DNA of 64,000 bases from Pyrenopolyporus hunteri (lineage: Eukaryota; Ascomycota; Sordariomycetes; Xylariales; Hypoxylaceae). Below the pieces are notes generated by a model that was given only the letters and a program-made list of their open reading frames with translations, was not told where the DNA came from and did no database searches. The DNA lies in assembly GCA_902806595.1 (NCBI GenBank), contig CADCXC010000012.1:806001-870000 (forward strand). Reading direction: 5' to 3'. Of the stretch, positions 1-11,415 are shown piece by piece; the stretch's first letter is position 1, and each line of letters opens with the position of its first letter. The translations under genes were made by a program, and so were the position numbers.

Positions 1-64
1 GTAACCCTTTGATTCTTCAGTTCATCTCCCGATAGTTGATAGATTTGTACTCCGCATTAAAGAG

Positions 65-1065
65 ATGTCTCGAAAGTATTTCGTGATTATTGGCGCTACG
101 GTTGTTTCGTGTCTGCTCTTGGTTTTCGGTTCTTCATATACTTCTATTGGTGCAAGTCCGATACATTGTTAGTTAGCCTTCGCTCTAATTTGGCTTCCGT
201 CTGGGCACCCGCTTACTTTGCTTCCACAGTGACTTCACCCGACGATACCGCGGCTCCGTCCGAGGCCGAAGTTTCGCATCACTCGGATTTCCCCAAGAAG
301 ATCTGGCAAAGTTGGAAGGATGACTCTGAAGACCCGACCGACCGAACGGTTGGCTTCCCGCATAAATGGCGAGCTATAAATCCTCGTCATCGATACGAGC
401 GCATCACCGATGACAACAGCGAAACTTTTGTGGCGGACCGCCTATCACCCGCCATTTCCGCCCTGTTCTCTAATTTTACTGATCCCATTCTGAGGGCTGA
501 TTTCTTGCGGTATTGTGTGATGCTTGTCGAGGGTGGCGTGTGGGCGGATATTGACGTGCTCCCTCACCAACCCATATCTGAATGGGTCCCTCAAGAATAT
601 CTGGCCTCGACAAATCTCGTTGTTGGTATTGAGAACGACCATCACAAGAGGCCGATATGGCGGGGCTCTCCGTATTCGGTTCAGCTTGCCCAGTACACGA
701 TCCTGGCGAAGCCGCATCACCCGGCGATCGTTAAACTAGTTGACCGAGTGAGGGAGAATCTCGAGAGCCTATTTCGATCCAAGACGCCTGGTAGCGCCAT
801 CACTTTTGAGGACGTCATGGCGACAACAGGACCGTTTGCGTTCACTCAGGTTCTAATGGACTATTTCTCGGATGTTACCGGCACCAAACATACCGGAGAT
901 GAACTGGACAACCTCAGAGAACCACGGCTGATCGGAGATGTGCTGGTCCTGCCTAAGGATTCCTTCGGATGGTTGCCGCAGGATCACTATCTTGAAGCGG
1001 GAGACCCCGCCATTCTGGTCGAACACCTGTTCATGGCTTCCTGGAGGGGTAGTCACCCAGGTTAG
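65..1065 (+). CDS. GT32 (OCH1-like) glycosyltransferase, type II membrane
   Basis: Predicted Golgi glycosyltransferase of the GT32/OCH1-like family, which transfers mannose or a related sugar from a nucleotide sugar. Two exons, 65-149 and 230-1065, joined across an 80-bp intron that closes the reading phase, give 306 aa. Exon 1 supplies an N-terminal signal anchor (about residues 6-24), as expected of a type II enzyme; the distal exon alone lacks it. The start FPKKIWQSW (about 49-57) and the DXD motif in GGVWADIDV (D135, D137), which binds the metal and nucleotide sugar, are both present. An in-frame start at 109 exists but would read intron sequence as protein. Donor GTGCAAG is weak, so the splice is inferred. 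The exact sugar and acceptor cannot be told from sequence. Confidence 0.85.
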
Positions 1066-2071
1066 GCGTCTGCCTACAATGTCTCCTACTGAAACTTACA
1101 CTCTGTAGCGCGGATGCCATCGTGGTTTGCGTGATATAATATGTATAATACTCGGGTTAGGTCATCTTTCACGAATTACTAGAATGCTGCTTAGGCACTT
1201 GGAATTATGTCGAGCGGACTTTATGCACAGTGCACTGCTGGGATATATGCCCTGAAAAAGCCTACACGAATCGACATGTTCCTAGCAGGAACTCGGAGAG
1301 AGTGAACACGTAGCTACGGATTTGGTTGGGATAAGTCGACGTCATGGTATTTTTGCGTGCGCCTTCGTCTCCAAGTACTAGTCAAACGGGGTTTACTTGT
1401 CGTTATATACACAGGTCACGATGCCCAGAGCCTTGCCATACATTGCTTCTTCTTGTCTGCTGGTTTTGGCATCACATCGCGGTGGGAAGTCAAGGATGGC
1501 TGAGTCCTAGGTTTCATAACCACTGAGAAGGAATATGGGCGCGCCTATCCCCCCTGGCCGGCCGTAAGCTATCATTGGCCGAACACCCAGCCCACGGGAA
1601 ATTTGCGGCCGGCTATTGGCTGCTATTCTTATTGTTGGCTGCCAATATTTCGTTGTTGGCTGCTAATAGGCTTTTAATATGATGGTCGGAGTTCCACAAA
1701 TAACCCCTGATTATCAAGAAACAACATACATACTCATCTCGGATCGCATGAGCCTGCCACCTGCGTAGGACTCCGTCCCGGTATGCTTTCAGTATGGGAA
1801 GTCGAGCTGACTTATATGTATATTGTGGCACGTACGCTGCAGAATGTAGGCAACATCCTTCGGCCACCGTAGCTGGCGAACCGTCAGGGATTGGCGTGCG
1901 CTTAACTATCTAGGAGTGCCAGGGCTTAAGTCATTGCCACAAATCTACAGCGATTCTGCAGAGACTGGCCCCCTGTTTCCGCGATCGTCCGTGATCTTTC
2001 TTCTTCATTCTTTTCCTCTTCCATTGTCACTCTTTCATTTCCTGGTTGATTATGACAGCTTGAAGCCTACG
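1066..2071. other. Intergenic, no gene seen
   Basis: About 1 kb between the glycosyltransferase and the next gene. Short reading frames here lack recognisable motifs. Around 1610-1670 there is a degenerate tandem of the 9-mer TTGGCTGCT/TTGGCTGCC. The 2000-2070 stretch is pyrimidine-rich (CTTCTTCATTC type), which is common just upstream of fungal start codons. Confidence 0.6.
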
Positions 2072-3119
2072 ATGGCTAAGTTATCGTCGTCGTTCTGGTC
2101 ACGACTCGTCCTTCTTTATTGGGCCTGTGCCTGTCTTGCCGTCAACCACTGCTATTACCCTAATCAAGCAGAGGCCGCAGACGATGCCCCGTGCAACCCA
2201 GACGCGGAGGCTAGCGCCTGTTGCGGCGGTGGCATCGGCACCGTATGTCTCTCTAATGGTCTATGTCAAGGTCCGAATGGGGCCATAATCCGAGGCTCTT
2301 GTTCAGATAAATACTGGTCTGCGGAAGAGTGCGCGGCTTACTGTCTAAGTGAGTTAACCAACCTTCTTCCTCTGCTTCCCCGGACGTATGTGGTTAGATT
2401 TGAGCACGTCAAGCTTACCAGATGACCAATATGAAGGCGCCACCCGTGGGGGGACCGACTTAGTCTCTTGTGCAAACGTCACCAAAGATGATACGTCTTA
2501 TTGTTGCAACGGAGCTGAGAATTGCTGTGATTCTGGAGATGGACGGTTTTCCGTTGGACCTCATAACCCAACCACATCGGCAACTTGGAACGCGGCCTCG
2601 ACGAGATTTGTTGTGATTGGCGCGGCGTCAACAAGCTCTTCGTCAACCAGTGCTTCGCAGACGACATCGTCTTCGTCGACGGGTACCTCACAGGCAACGG
2701 TGTCATCCCCGTCGAATACTATCTCGACCGGCGATACCACAGGTAGTGGCCCTGCCGGCAATACTGCTGTAGCTTCCCAACCGGATACAACGCCTCCTAC
2801 CGGCCCAGCAACCTCCCCTTCATCCGAACTCAGTAGCGGTGCCAAAGCTGGAATCGGTATCGGCGCCACTGTAGGTGCGTTGTTGATCGCAGGTTTGATC
2901 TATGCGTTGTGGAGGCTTCAGAAGGTGCAGGGGATGCTGGCAAAAGATCAACCCGAGGTATCATCCGATTATTCGTCTGGATATCCAGCGCCGCCGCCCG
3001 CCATGGCTTCGAACACGGTCAACGCGGCGCCGGCTGTGCCCCCCAAGAACCATGGCCAGATACCAGAGCTCTACGGTCATTACAGCCCTCTTCATGAGTT
3101 ACCAGCTAACTCTACATAG
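2072..3119 (+). CDS. Cysteine-rich, S/T-rich single-pass surface protein
   Basis: Two exons, 2072-2348 and 2422-3119, with a 73-bp intron (GTGAGT donor) give 324 aa. In order: a signal peptide (about 1-25), a cysteine-rich extracellular domain with CCGGG and YCCNGAENCC segments, a long Ser/Thr/Pro stretch (about 170-240) that would be heavily O-glycosylated, one membrane helix (around AGIGIGATVGALLIAGLIYA), and a cytoplasmic tail rich in proline. This is the layout of fungal Mid2/WSC-like wall-stress sensors, but the cysteine pattern is not a WSC domain and I do not recognise the exact family. The start ATG at 2072 is preferred over an upstream in-frame codon because it begins the signal peptide directly. 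Function as a surface sensor is an inference from layout only. Confidence 0.75.
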
Positions 3120-3635
3120 CACGAGTCTATACTAACGAAGTAATTGATGGTCGATATAACTGTTCCTGTTAAAACGGCGGCGTCCTCTGTTGCTCTATTT
3201 TTCTTCCTCTCTCCCTTTTTTTTTATATAATAATCTCACACAACTTCCAGGAAGGGCTGGTGGTATGGGACTAGCTTACGAAGAGGCCAGCCAATCGGCC
3301 CGGGGAAATCTGGTGCCATTGCAGAGTCGGGTTTTGTTGTGTAGTAATTTACTATTCTTATCGATTCATCTGACCCTCGCAACCGAGTCTGTCGATATTT
3401 TAGGCCATAGTCGCATCATCTGTGCCAAGTCGGTTGGATGGTGTCTTTAGGAAGGAGGTTGCTGGTATCGCTAAATGCTTGCGACACCGCGTCGCATTGT
3501 CTTACTTTGCGAGCGAAAGAAAGCTTCTGGAAGGATAGTGGTTGCTTGTCGTCGGATTGAGGTATAAAATCAACCTGTTCTTGCCCCCTTCGACGGGAGA
3601 AGCCCCGCTCCGCCCGAACGTGACTTATAGGCGCT
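3120..3635. other. Intergenic, no gene seen
   Basis: Short spacer between two same-strand genes. A pyrimidine-rich tract with TATA-like TTTTATATAATA lies at about 3222-3233. Nothing coding was recognised. Confidence 0.5.
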
Positions 3636-5284
3636 ATGAAGCTTTTCAGGATTGTTTGGTTGACCGTTGCCTTTGAGGGTATCGCTCGGGCCAGCCAAAA
3701 TGGCGGCGCCACATTTGAGGGTTATAAGGTTTATAGGGTGAATACGAACGACTCTATAACCAGCCTCCAGTCCATATTCGAAGCTTTATCTATCATCGAA
3801 CTCAACCACAACCGTGGTTATGACAACGAGATAACTCTTGATATAGCCGTCCCGCCGGAGCAGCTTAGAGCCTTTGGCGGGCTCAACTTGACAACTATAA
3901 CCCTTAGCGAAGACTTAGGAGCTGATATCGCCACTGAAGGCCCCTTAGGCGGCTATCCAGGTCTGCACTCGGGGTTCTAATTGGATGCTATAGTTTGCTA
4001 ATAGTGTCATCAGAACTCGACGAGAACGGGGTCCCTGGGATATCTTGGTTCGATTCATATCATGCTTACGAAGATCACGTCCGTTTCTGGGCCGATCTTC
4101 AAGCCTCATTTACAGATAACTCGGAGCTTATTCAAGCAGGGCTTTCGTTTGAAGGTAGACCTATCCAGGGCATCCATCTCTGGGGCAGTAGCGGTAGGAA
4201 TTCAAAGCCAGCCGTGTTCTTCAATGGGAATGTCCATGCCCGGGAATGGATTACCTCGATGGTGCGTCTGGGCGCAGGTCGTCTATCAATGGCTCGTCGA
4301 ATCAGTCCATATGCTGATTTTTAGCCTCTGCTAGGTGGTCGAGTATCTCTTATACCAGATCGTTGCCGGATACAAGAACGACCCCATTGTGCGAGCAGCG
4401 CTTGATAATTACGACTTTTACGTCTTACCAGTTGTGAACCCGGACGGTAAGTAGCTGCGTTCCACAGTCTTTCGGGGACACGACTTAGGTTTCTGACTCG
4501 ACCATATTATAGGTTTCGTGTATTCCCAGACAGATTACCGGCTTTGGAGGAAAAATCGCCAAACGCGGGAAAACACGACTGCAGTAGGCACGGACATCAA
4601 TCGCAATTGGTCTGTTGGATTTGGGGGCGAAGGCTCTTCGTGCGTACTCCTTTCTGAAGGTTAACCCAACTCCTGCCCCTAATTTAGGGGGTGGGATGAG
4701 TTCTGAAAGTCGACGAAACTAATCGCGTATCGTTTAGGCGGACGCCGAGTTCGGAGACGTTCAGCGGCTACCAGGCCGGCGACACACCAGAATGCGCTGC
4801 GCTGATGGATTTTGCCCAAGGTCTGGCCGCGGATAAAGGCATCAAGTTATATATTGACTGGCACAGCTACGCACAGGTAATCCTGCTATCTTATGGCTAT
4901 ACCTGTGACAGCTTCCCGCCGAATATTGATCGTCAAATTAACCTGGCCGCCGAAACCAGCGCCAGGATTGCACAGCCTTGTATGTACATGCCCCGGGCCA
5001 TCCCCTGGAATACGAAATTCTCATTGCAGAGCCCTCGCGCACTGGGAAAGGCTAACCATTGTATCGCAGATAACACAACGTTCGACTACGGGCCAGGCTG
5101 TCTTGTCTTATATCAGTCAAGTGGGAACGGTAGGGACTATATGACCGATGCGGCCGGGACCGAGTTCGGATGGGGAATTGAGCTCCGGTCGACCTCCTAC
5201 GGCTTCCTGCTTCCCGCTGATCAGATCTTGCCCAGTGGCGTGGAGATTTGGGAGGGCATGAAATATTTATGGACGCATATGTAA
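3636..5284 (+). CDS. M14 metallocarboxypeptidase (carboxypeptidase A-like), secreted proenzyme
   Basis: Zinc carboxypeptidase that removes C-terminal residues from peptides; secreted. Six exons give 422 aa: 3636-3960, 4014-4261, 4335-4446, 4513-4639, 4738-4979 and 5070-5284. All phases close. A signal peptide is followed by an M14 propeptide (about 30-105) and then the catalytic domain. Zinc ligands are H183 and E186 (HAREW) and H313 (IDWHSY); the substrate-binding NPDGF and GTDINRNW blocks are intact; the catalytic glutamate is E389 (GIELRS). The residue at the position that sets A-type or B-type specificity aligns with threonine (in AAGTEFGW), by my hand alignment. The last intron (4980-5069) is 90 bp and stop-free, so reading through it inserts 30 aa. 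The first intron has a weak GTCTGC donor and its acceptor could also be 4004. Confidence 0.92.
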
Positions 5285-5621
5285 TAGGACGCATTTCCCC
5301 TTTCGTGTAATATCTGTCCGAGATAGCGATAACGCCTTCAATTTATGTTTTACACACAAGTATCTAGCGAATTTTAACTACAAATCAGGATAGAGATTAT
5401 TACTTCCTCCTTTCTAGGATGTTCTAAGCCCTTTAGTGTAGGAAGCGATGTTTAGTTAAAGGATATGAGTCTTAGGCGATCGGTAGTACCACAGCGGCAA
5501 CCGGTGAGTGTAAACAACGGTTGTATATTCAAAAACGATTTCTTAATAACATAAATTTAGTTGGACGGCAATTGTTTTTCCTACGGCAACGATTTCTTAT
5601 ATAAAATGGAAATAATTTTCT

Positions 5622-5658
<37 letters not shown>

Positions 5659-6921
5659 GTTACTACGATTATAGAACGACTATATAATCACCTACCTAAA
5701 TATCTAGGTACCTACCTAAATACTGAAGTACCTACCTAAAATACCCTACTTTATAAAGATTTAGAAACCTAGAAGGAAACTTAGAGAGAGACCTAAAAGA
5801 AGATTTGGAAGCCTGGAGACCTGGAGACCTGGAGACCTGGACGTGGAAGGAGACTTGAAAGGAGACTTAGAAGGAGGAGACTTAGAAGGAGAAGACTTAG
5901 AAAGAGGAAATTTAGAAGGAGGAGACTTAGAAGGAGACTTAGAAATATCATGAAAAAAAGAAGAAAAAAAAAATTCGAACGTAAAGTTAAAAGATAATTT
6001 CTTTATATATTATATTGTTACACAATATTTACGCGTCGTAATATTAAAAATAAAAAAAAAACGCGTAAAATAATAAGAAATCATTTCTTAAAAAATAACG
6101 TTTTTTTATAACCAACGCTTTCTAGGTATACAATCGTTTTTCATTCCCATAATTTGCCGCTACGGTAGTTACTTGGGTATGGATTGTGTGGTACTTGCAT
6201 AGGGGCTAGCGTGAATTTAAGGCCGGTTGGTTCTAGTATTCCAATACCATACATCTACGATATAATAATAAGCCGTGAGTGATGAAAAGGGATACGGTGG
6301 TGTTAACGAAGCTATTGAAATTCAATAAAGTAATAGATTGCCCTCCTTTTTCTCAAAGGAAAAATCTATTTCATGACGGGTACCTATATATTATGTGAAC
6401 TCGAATCCTGTGCTAAATGTTACAAATATACTTTAGTCATTCACTCTTGAAATACTTTTCTCAATGATTTCGATGAACTAAGCTGAGATGTACAATATAC
6501 TTAGGTATAGGTAGTGCTATAGGGGCAGAAAAGAAGGGAATGGGCCGGAGCTTTATGGGCTACAAGATCTCACGTACACCGGGTAGAGCGGTGATGCTGT
6601 CTCTCACTTTCCTGTCAGTCACCTGGCGCAGCTAAGTGGCCGCACAGCACTGTGGCGAAAGGGTCTTATTTATTACAATACCCCGTTGCTTAGCAGCACT
6701 CCGAGCACAATGTATCATCTCAGGAAACAATCGGTGCATAGAGGTTCGTCCAAGCCCATGGGAGGATAGTAATATAGGATGAAGAATCATTATAAGGAGT
6801 ATGGGGATTGTAGAGAGTATTACGATATCCTCGCATTTGGTGCGTTGTTCTGTCTCCGGTCCTGTATTGCTAGAGTAGGTATCTTAGCTAAGGTGACGAA
6901 ATCTACGGATGACAATAACTT
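5285..6921. repeat. AT-rich and purine-rich low-complexity tract
   Basis: Gene-free. From about 5520 to 6130 the DNA is strongly AT-rich with runs of A and T. It holds a 32-base T homopolymer (5624-5655), TACCTACCTAAATA repeats (5684-5750), and a purine-rich minisatellite (about 5770-5950) built on GACTTAGAAGGAG and CCTGGAGA units. Composition is unlike the flanking genes. It could be a decayed, RIP-affected repeat, but no coding remnant or terminal repeat is seen. From 6130 to 6920 the sequence returns to ordinary composition with nothing recognisable. Confidence 0.75.
5624..5655. repeat. Poly(T) run, 32 bases
   Basis: Uninterrupted T homopolymer at the edge of the AT-rich tract. It could be a reverse-oriented poly(A) tail of a retroposed sequence or simple slippage. 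No target-site duplication was found by eye. Confidence 0.9.
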
Positions 6922-8406
6922 CTATAACTGCGCCGTATTCCCTACGGAAGGTTGAATTGCCCTCGCAGCATCGGCTAGCGGATTGTTTTCGTAACCCCTA
7001 AGACCTTCGAGAGACCTCCCCTTTTTTCTAACCTCTTCCAGGGTGAGCGGTTGCGCCATACTGTCACTATCTTTAAACGTACGAGACATATTGTTGGCTA
7101 TCACACCGAGTGCGGTCCAACTCAGACGGTCTCTCCGCGTCCTCAATCGCTCGTTAGTGACGCTTTGCGCTAGTGCGGCCAACTCTCGCATTTCGCTTAG
7201 TTCGCGATCTATCTTGCATACTTGGCAAAGAACACCGACTTGAGGATCCCCGTCCGGCAGCAGGGCGTCGATATAATCATCGAAGGTATATTGGCAATCT
7301 CGAGGAAGTAAGCGAGACCTTGCTGGATTTGCGATGGCGCTACCGATGGTATATAAACTGCCTACGAAACGGCCTTCTAACCTTTTTCCGATCCCGAGAA
7401 GCACACCGGCTTGCGCGAAAGGGTCGCCAGAAAACGCAAAATGGGTGACTAGGGGGTAAAGCAAACTTGGATCCTCATCGCCACGTTGTGGGTAGGAGGC
7501 ACGTCCGAGAGGTAAAGTCATCTCCACCGACGCGGCCCCGAGTGTGAAGACCTGGAGCTTGCTTAGCTTGTCGCCAGGGGGGAAATCTGCGCAAAGGCGG
7601 GCGAGGAGCCACGAAACATCTAGAGCTCCGGTGTGATGGGCGAGAATGCGAACGCCACTTGTTTCCGGCTTTAAAAGACTTGCTCGTACAGAATCATAGA
7701 GGGCTACCGATCCCGCCGTAGGCATATGAAGGTTCCGTTGGAAGAGTACGAATATGGCATCGAGGAAAAAGCCGAGCCTTCTTGGGAAGAAGACGTGCAT
7801 ATCGTGACCGAATATTCTTACTAATTTGGGCGGGAGGCGTTCGCGCACGCGCTTATCGTGTACGAGGCCGAAGACAACGAACCAATCCAGACATTCCCCG
7901 TCGCCACGCGAACTGTTTCCAGGTCTATCCGCCGCAAATGTAAATGACCGCCGCCCACTATTAAGGTAGCGAAGGAGGAGCCAAATTGAAGCTGCTTGCA
8001 CACTCAGCCAGGGCAAGAGCACAAGCCCCGGAACTACTGGCCACAGTAAACAGACAGAAAACAGCAACTGAAACTCAAGTACAGACAACAAGAAATAAAT
8101 GATTATCTCTCGTAACTCGGTCCAACTCGCCTCTCGTCGGCCGTTTGTCATCGAGGCGGCGAAGGCATAAAGGATGCGTGGGATGGCAGCGGCAACATAA
8201 GGAAAATCCGCTTTGAGTAGCGATATAGCGGGATGCTGATGGCTCAAGGGTGTCGTCCCCAGCGCACCGTCCTTGAGAGCTAGAGTGAGGCTCAAGGACA
8301 TGTTTGTCGTATGGACACGTCGTGGTACTCCCTGCCGGCGGGCGAGGTATGAAGCGGTAGAAGGGGTCGTCATGGAATCATGTCGCGCTACTTCACTAGA
8401 GAACAT
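6922..8406 (-). CDS. Fungal membrane protein with degenerate alpha/beta-hydrolase-like core
   Basis: Single-exon gene, 494 aa from ATG at 8406; internal Met12 and Met36 are alternative starts. Two hydrophobic segments lie at about 106-155. A region at about 245-360 resembles a lipase-like family of uncharacterised fungal proteins: a helix with (Y)xxVRxxL, then the strand and turn that normally carry HSQGG, then KLxVxTLGxA, and a later HFAFSGDPFA block. In this copy the nucleophile-elbow segment reads AHHTGA (residues 256-261), so the expected serine is histidine (H258) and no obvious nucleophile remains. I recognise the family only by its pattern, not by name. If the alignment is right, the protein would not act as a serine hydrolase. 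Function is unknown. Confidence 0.6.
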   Translation of the reverse strand: MFSSEVARHDSMTTPSTASYLARRQGVPRRVHTTNMSLSLTLALKDGALGTTPLSHQHPAISLLKADFPYVAAAIPRILYAFAASMTNGRREASWTELREIIIYFLLSVLEFQLLFSVCLLWPVVPGLVLLPWLSVQAASIWLLLRYLNSGRRSFTFAADRPGNSSRGDGECLDWFVVFGLVHDKRVRERLPPKLVRIFGHDMHVFFPRRLGFFLDAIFVLFQRNLHMPTAGSVALYDSVRASLLKPETSGVRILAHHTGALDVSWLLARLCADFPPGDKLSKLQVFTLGAASVEMTLPLGRASYPQRGDEDPSLLYPLVTHFAFSGDPFAQAGVLLGIGKRLEGRFVGSLYTIGSAIANPARSRLLPRDCQYTFDDYIDALLPDGDPQVGVLCQVCKIDRELSEMRELAALAQSVTNERLRTRRDRLSWTALGVIANNMSRTFKDSDSMAQPLTLEEVRKKGRSLEGLRGYENNPLADAARAIQPSVGNTAQL

Positions 8407-8991
8407 CTACAATAACGAGTCTTCCAGCCCAGGAAGAAGAGAGCCAGAGGGCCAGAGAAGATTCATCTCCATAACTGATGTTTTCCCTCAACGGAATTTG
8501 TTGACAATCCAACTGGCCCGCGTACATTCCAGAGCGCATGTTCGCGACGGGGCGTAGTCTTCGCTTCAAACGAAGCCGTGACCATAGTATCGACTATACA
8601 GCTTTGCGTTAGGTCACGCCCTTAACTGGCCAAGTGCTTTCATTATTGGCGGGCGAGATAAGTGCTCATGGGTGCCACCTGTTGTGGCGGACTCCCCCGA
8701 AATATGGCCTCTTAGCTGATGAGTGGTGTCCAAAGTCTTCAGAGTATGAGGAGAGTGTCGAGTTGTCATCGTCACCATCCCTTCCTTCCCCCCCTCTCCA
8801 GGGAAGAGTAAAAAAAAAACAAATATAAAAAGAAATAAAATTTACATGAATAAAACATACCATGGCGCAACGTGGCTAGATAGATGCGCGACAACGGGGT
8901 TTCAGGGATGGGCGAGCCATGGGCAAAAGCAGCTTCGGGGGCGGCCACTTTCAGAAAGAAAAGAAGCGAAGCGAAGCGTTTCCTACCCTAG

Positions 8992-9023
8992 ATTCTATTC
9001 TTTCTGAATTCTATCCTTTCTGA
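8992..9023. repeat. 16-bp tandem pair
   Basis: Two adjacent copies of ATTCTATTCTTTCTGA, the second with one T-to-C change. Short local duplication with no evident function. Confidence 0.85.
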
Positions 9024-9679
9024 AAAGATGTAACCCAATTGAGTTTAAAGATAGAAACGGCCAAGGGGAGTCATTGGCCTTCTTCGGCTTTCCGTCGCAG
9101 GTGTTTCCCCCAAAGCATAGTCGGAGCCATGTTCCGCTTGCCTGGCCGACTCTTGCGTCGGTGGTTCTGTCTCGGAGGGTGCAAGGTGCTTGAGATGAAG
9201 GCTCCAATCTTGGCGCTCGAATTACCAGTATATACACACATGTATATATCTTGGATCGGAGATGGATACTCGTAGAAGGCGGATAACATCGGGGCTCGCA
9301 GTTATTTTCGACATTCTGACAGCTTCTGGAACCGTGGCGACGGATGGGGAGAGGGCGGAGAAGATGAAAGAAGGGTGCTGTAAATTGGATTCTTGCTATT
9401 TCGGGATCTCGAGAGTCGTTACGGCGATTCTTGGCGCGGATGTTGATTTTAGCCTACGGCTGAAGTGCCCTAAGGTCAGCACTGTACTCTTTGGCTCTGG
9501 GGTTGTTTAGCGGCGGATCACGCTGCCGTGCAGGCCTTGCAGCGGACTAAGGGGCCCATTGGGTCCATTGGCAGGCTAAAATTAGCAAGATCGAACGCAC
9601 CCATACGCGTCCGATCCAACGAACCTAATGCGTATACCGACTGTACTATGGAGGTATGCAAGGTGAAGGTGCTACCTTA

Positions 9680-9785
9680 TACGTAGGTTACCAGGTAACT
9701 TGACTTTGGTAGGTATGGATAATATGTACCTAGGTATGTAGGTAGGTAGCCTTGCCTGCAATGGGCGTGAGATAGGTACCTGAAC
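9680..9785. repeat. TACC/TAGG palindromic repeat cluster
   Basis: Dispersed TAGGT and TACCT tetramer/pentamer runs in both orientations, including GTAGGTAGGTAGC. Member of the intergenic repeat family seen throughout the window. Confidence 0.8.
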
Positions 9786-10755
9786 TGGAGGCGAGGGCCC
9801 CCCACAACAGCTCATTCTAGGGAAGCGTGGTACTTGTGGATGGGCGCGCCAACATGTTCTAACGTGGTTCCCATATCTTGAATTGGCACCATTTGTGGCC
9901 GTTCGAACCCGAGGCAGCTGAGACTCGGAAGACGGAGGTACGAACATGGTACCTGCGTGGGCTAGACCTTTCGTGTACCTTCATTTGCCCTTAGGGGCGT
10001 AATGTCCAGTGTCCACATGTGGTCTGAGACGTGCCGTGGTTCTCCCTTCTCCGATCGTGACCTGCTACCTGCTACCTGCTACCTTCTTAGCTTCTTAGCT
10101 CCTTACTTTCATACCTTCATATGTATGCGGTTCCTATTTCCTATTTCATCTTTCCCGTTTCCCTCTCACACCTCTTACTTCATACCTACGTAGCTACCTA
10201 CGTATGATGGTGTCGACGGACGTATGCGTCTGTATACCTACCTAATGTATTATTACGCATGGTAGGTCCAGGTCGTAGGGACGCAACATGTAGCGATTAA
10301 TTAATCCGCCCGCCAACCCTCCACCCCATATGCGTATGTAGGTACCACGCAACTAATTCGAAAACATTCGTCTTCGAATGTATGTAGATCGATGCCTCAT
10401 CTAATTTACCGTTTCTTCTCTTTCCTTGGCCCTGTCAACACCCCCGTTCCCTAACCTCTGGCCTCTGACCTCTGACCACCGACCACCGATCACTGACCAT
10501 TGATCTCTGTCCTCAACCCTCTGCTATCCGGCCCCCTTCACCAGACCGAAAGAACATAAATTCTCCCGTTCCCTCCCGTCGTGTCCTAGGTTGGTTCGCA
10601 CTTCGTCATTACACATCCTTCATCCAGCCAAGATAAGACGACATACTTACCTAACCAAGACAAACTGTTCATCTGCGCCACACGGCTATCCGCTATCTGA
10701 CCTACTGGACTATTATCCCCTTTGATATCACCAGCGTTAGTAGACACACCTCACC

Positions 10756-11415
10756 ATGAAGTGGCTCGTCGACCTTCTGCCCCTCGGCCTCCTAGCCACT
10801 TTCGCCTCTGCTGCTCCGCTTGTAGAGCGGCAGCTTGACCTCTACGAGCTTCAGATCTCCAGGTAAATGCTCGCCCCTGGTTCCGTCAACTTTGCGCGCC
10901 GTTGCTAACAATATTAATAGTCCGGCCAACCAGAAGGTTAATGGCCGAGCTCTTGCGTTGAAGAATAACACTCTGGGTATCTTTGACGGAGATGATGTCT
11001 CTGCCGTCAAGGTTTACGCTGTCAACAGCGAAAAGGAGGGCTTGAGTGAGCTTCACTTATACCCCGTTGGTATCGTCGACCACTCCATCGGTCTCCTCGG
11101 CCCTCCTGGCCTGTTGACTCTCGTTGACATGATCAACCCTCACACCGTTAAGCCCGGGGACGGGAACGTAGCTCAGTTCGACACTTTCCGCCTGGCGGAA
11201 GGTAAGCTCACTAACGCCGAGGAGGGCCAATGGCTTGCATTCCCTGGTGTCGGAGACTCGTGGACGGTGAAATGGTCCGATGGTGAGTGGTCAAACCTAT
11301 CTCGGGATCGCTTCAATGGCTAATGGATATAGGTTCGGCTATGATTACCACCGACTTTATGGTTGTTGACCTCCTTTACAAGAGTGCTGGTGAGGGCCGC
11401 TACAATGGAGACTAG
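10756..11415 (+). CDS. Small secreted protein, unknown function
   Basis: Three exons, 10756-10862, 10921-11282 and 11333-11415, with introns of 58 bp (GTAAAT, branch GCTAAC) and 50 bp (GTGAGT), give 183 aa. An N-terminal signal peptide of about 20 residues ends in ASAAPLVERQ, a processing site typical of secreted fungal proteins. The mature part is compact with no cysteine, no membrane helix and no motif I know; a segment KNNTLGIFDGDD followed by LHLYPVGI and LLGPPGLLTLVDM suggests a beta-rich fold. I do not recognise a named family. Its strong signal peptide and codon pattern support a real gene. Neighbours give no clear functional clue. Confidence 0.8.

Larger units (their letters stand above)
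8407..10755. other. Gene-free 2.3 kb with short repeats
   Basis: Short frames at 9039-9510 and elsewhere show no domain, no codon pattern and no splice logic, so no gene is called. Visible structures are (GAAGC)n near 8962-8980, a 16-bp tandem pair at 8992-9023 differing at one base, TAGGTATGTAGGTAGG clusters (9680-9785), (CTACCTG)n at about 10061-10085, and TGACC-type repeats at about 10460-10505. The last 500 bp are pyrimidine-rich and probably hold the promoter of the secreted-protein gene that starts at 10756. Confidence 0.6.

Noticed and set aside
9896..9916. tRNA T-loop-like GTTCGAAC
   Set aside because: No acceptor, D or anticodon stems can be drawn around it.
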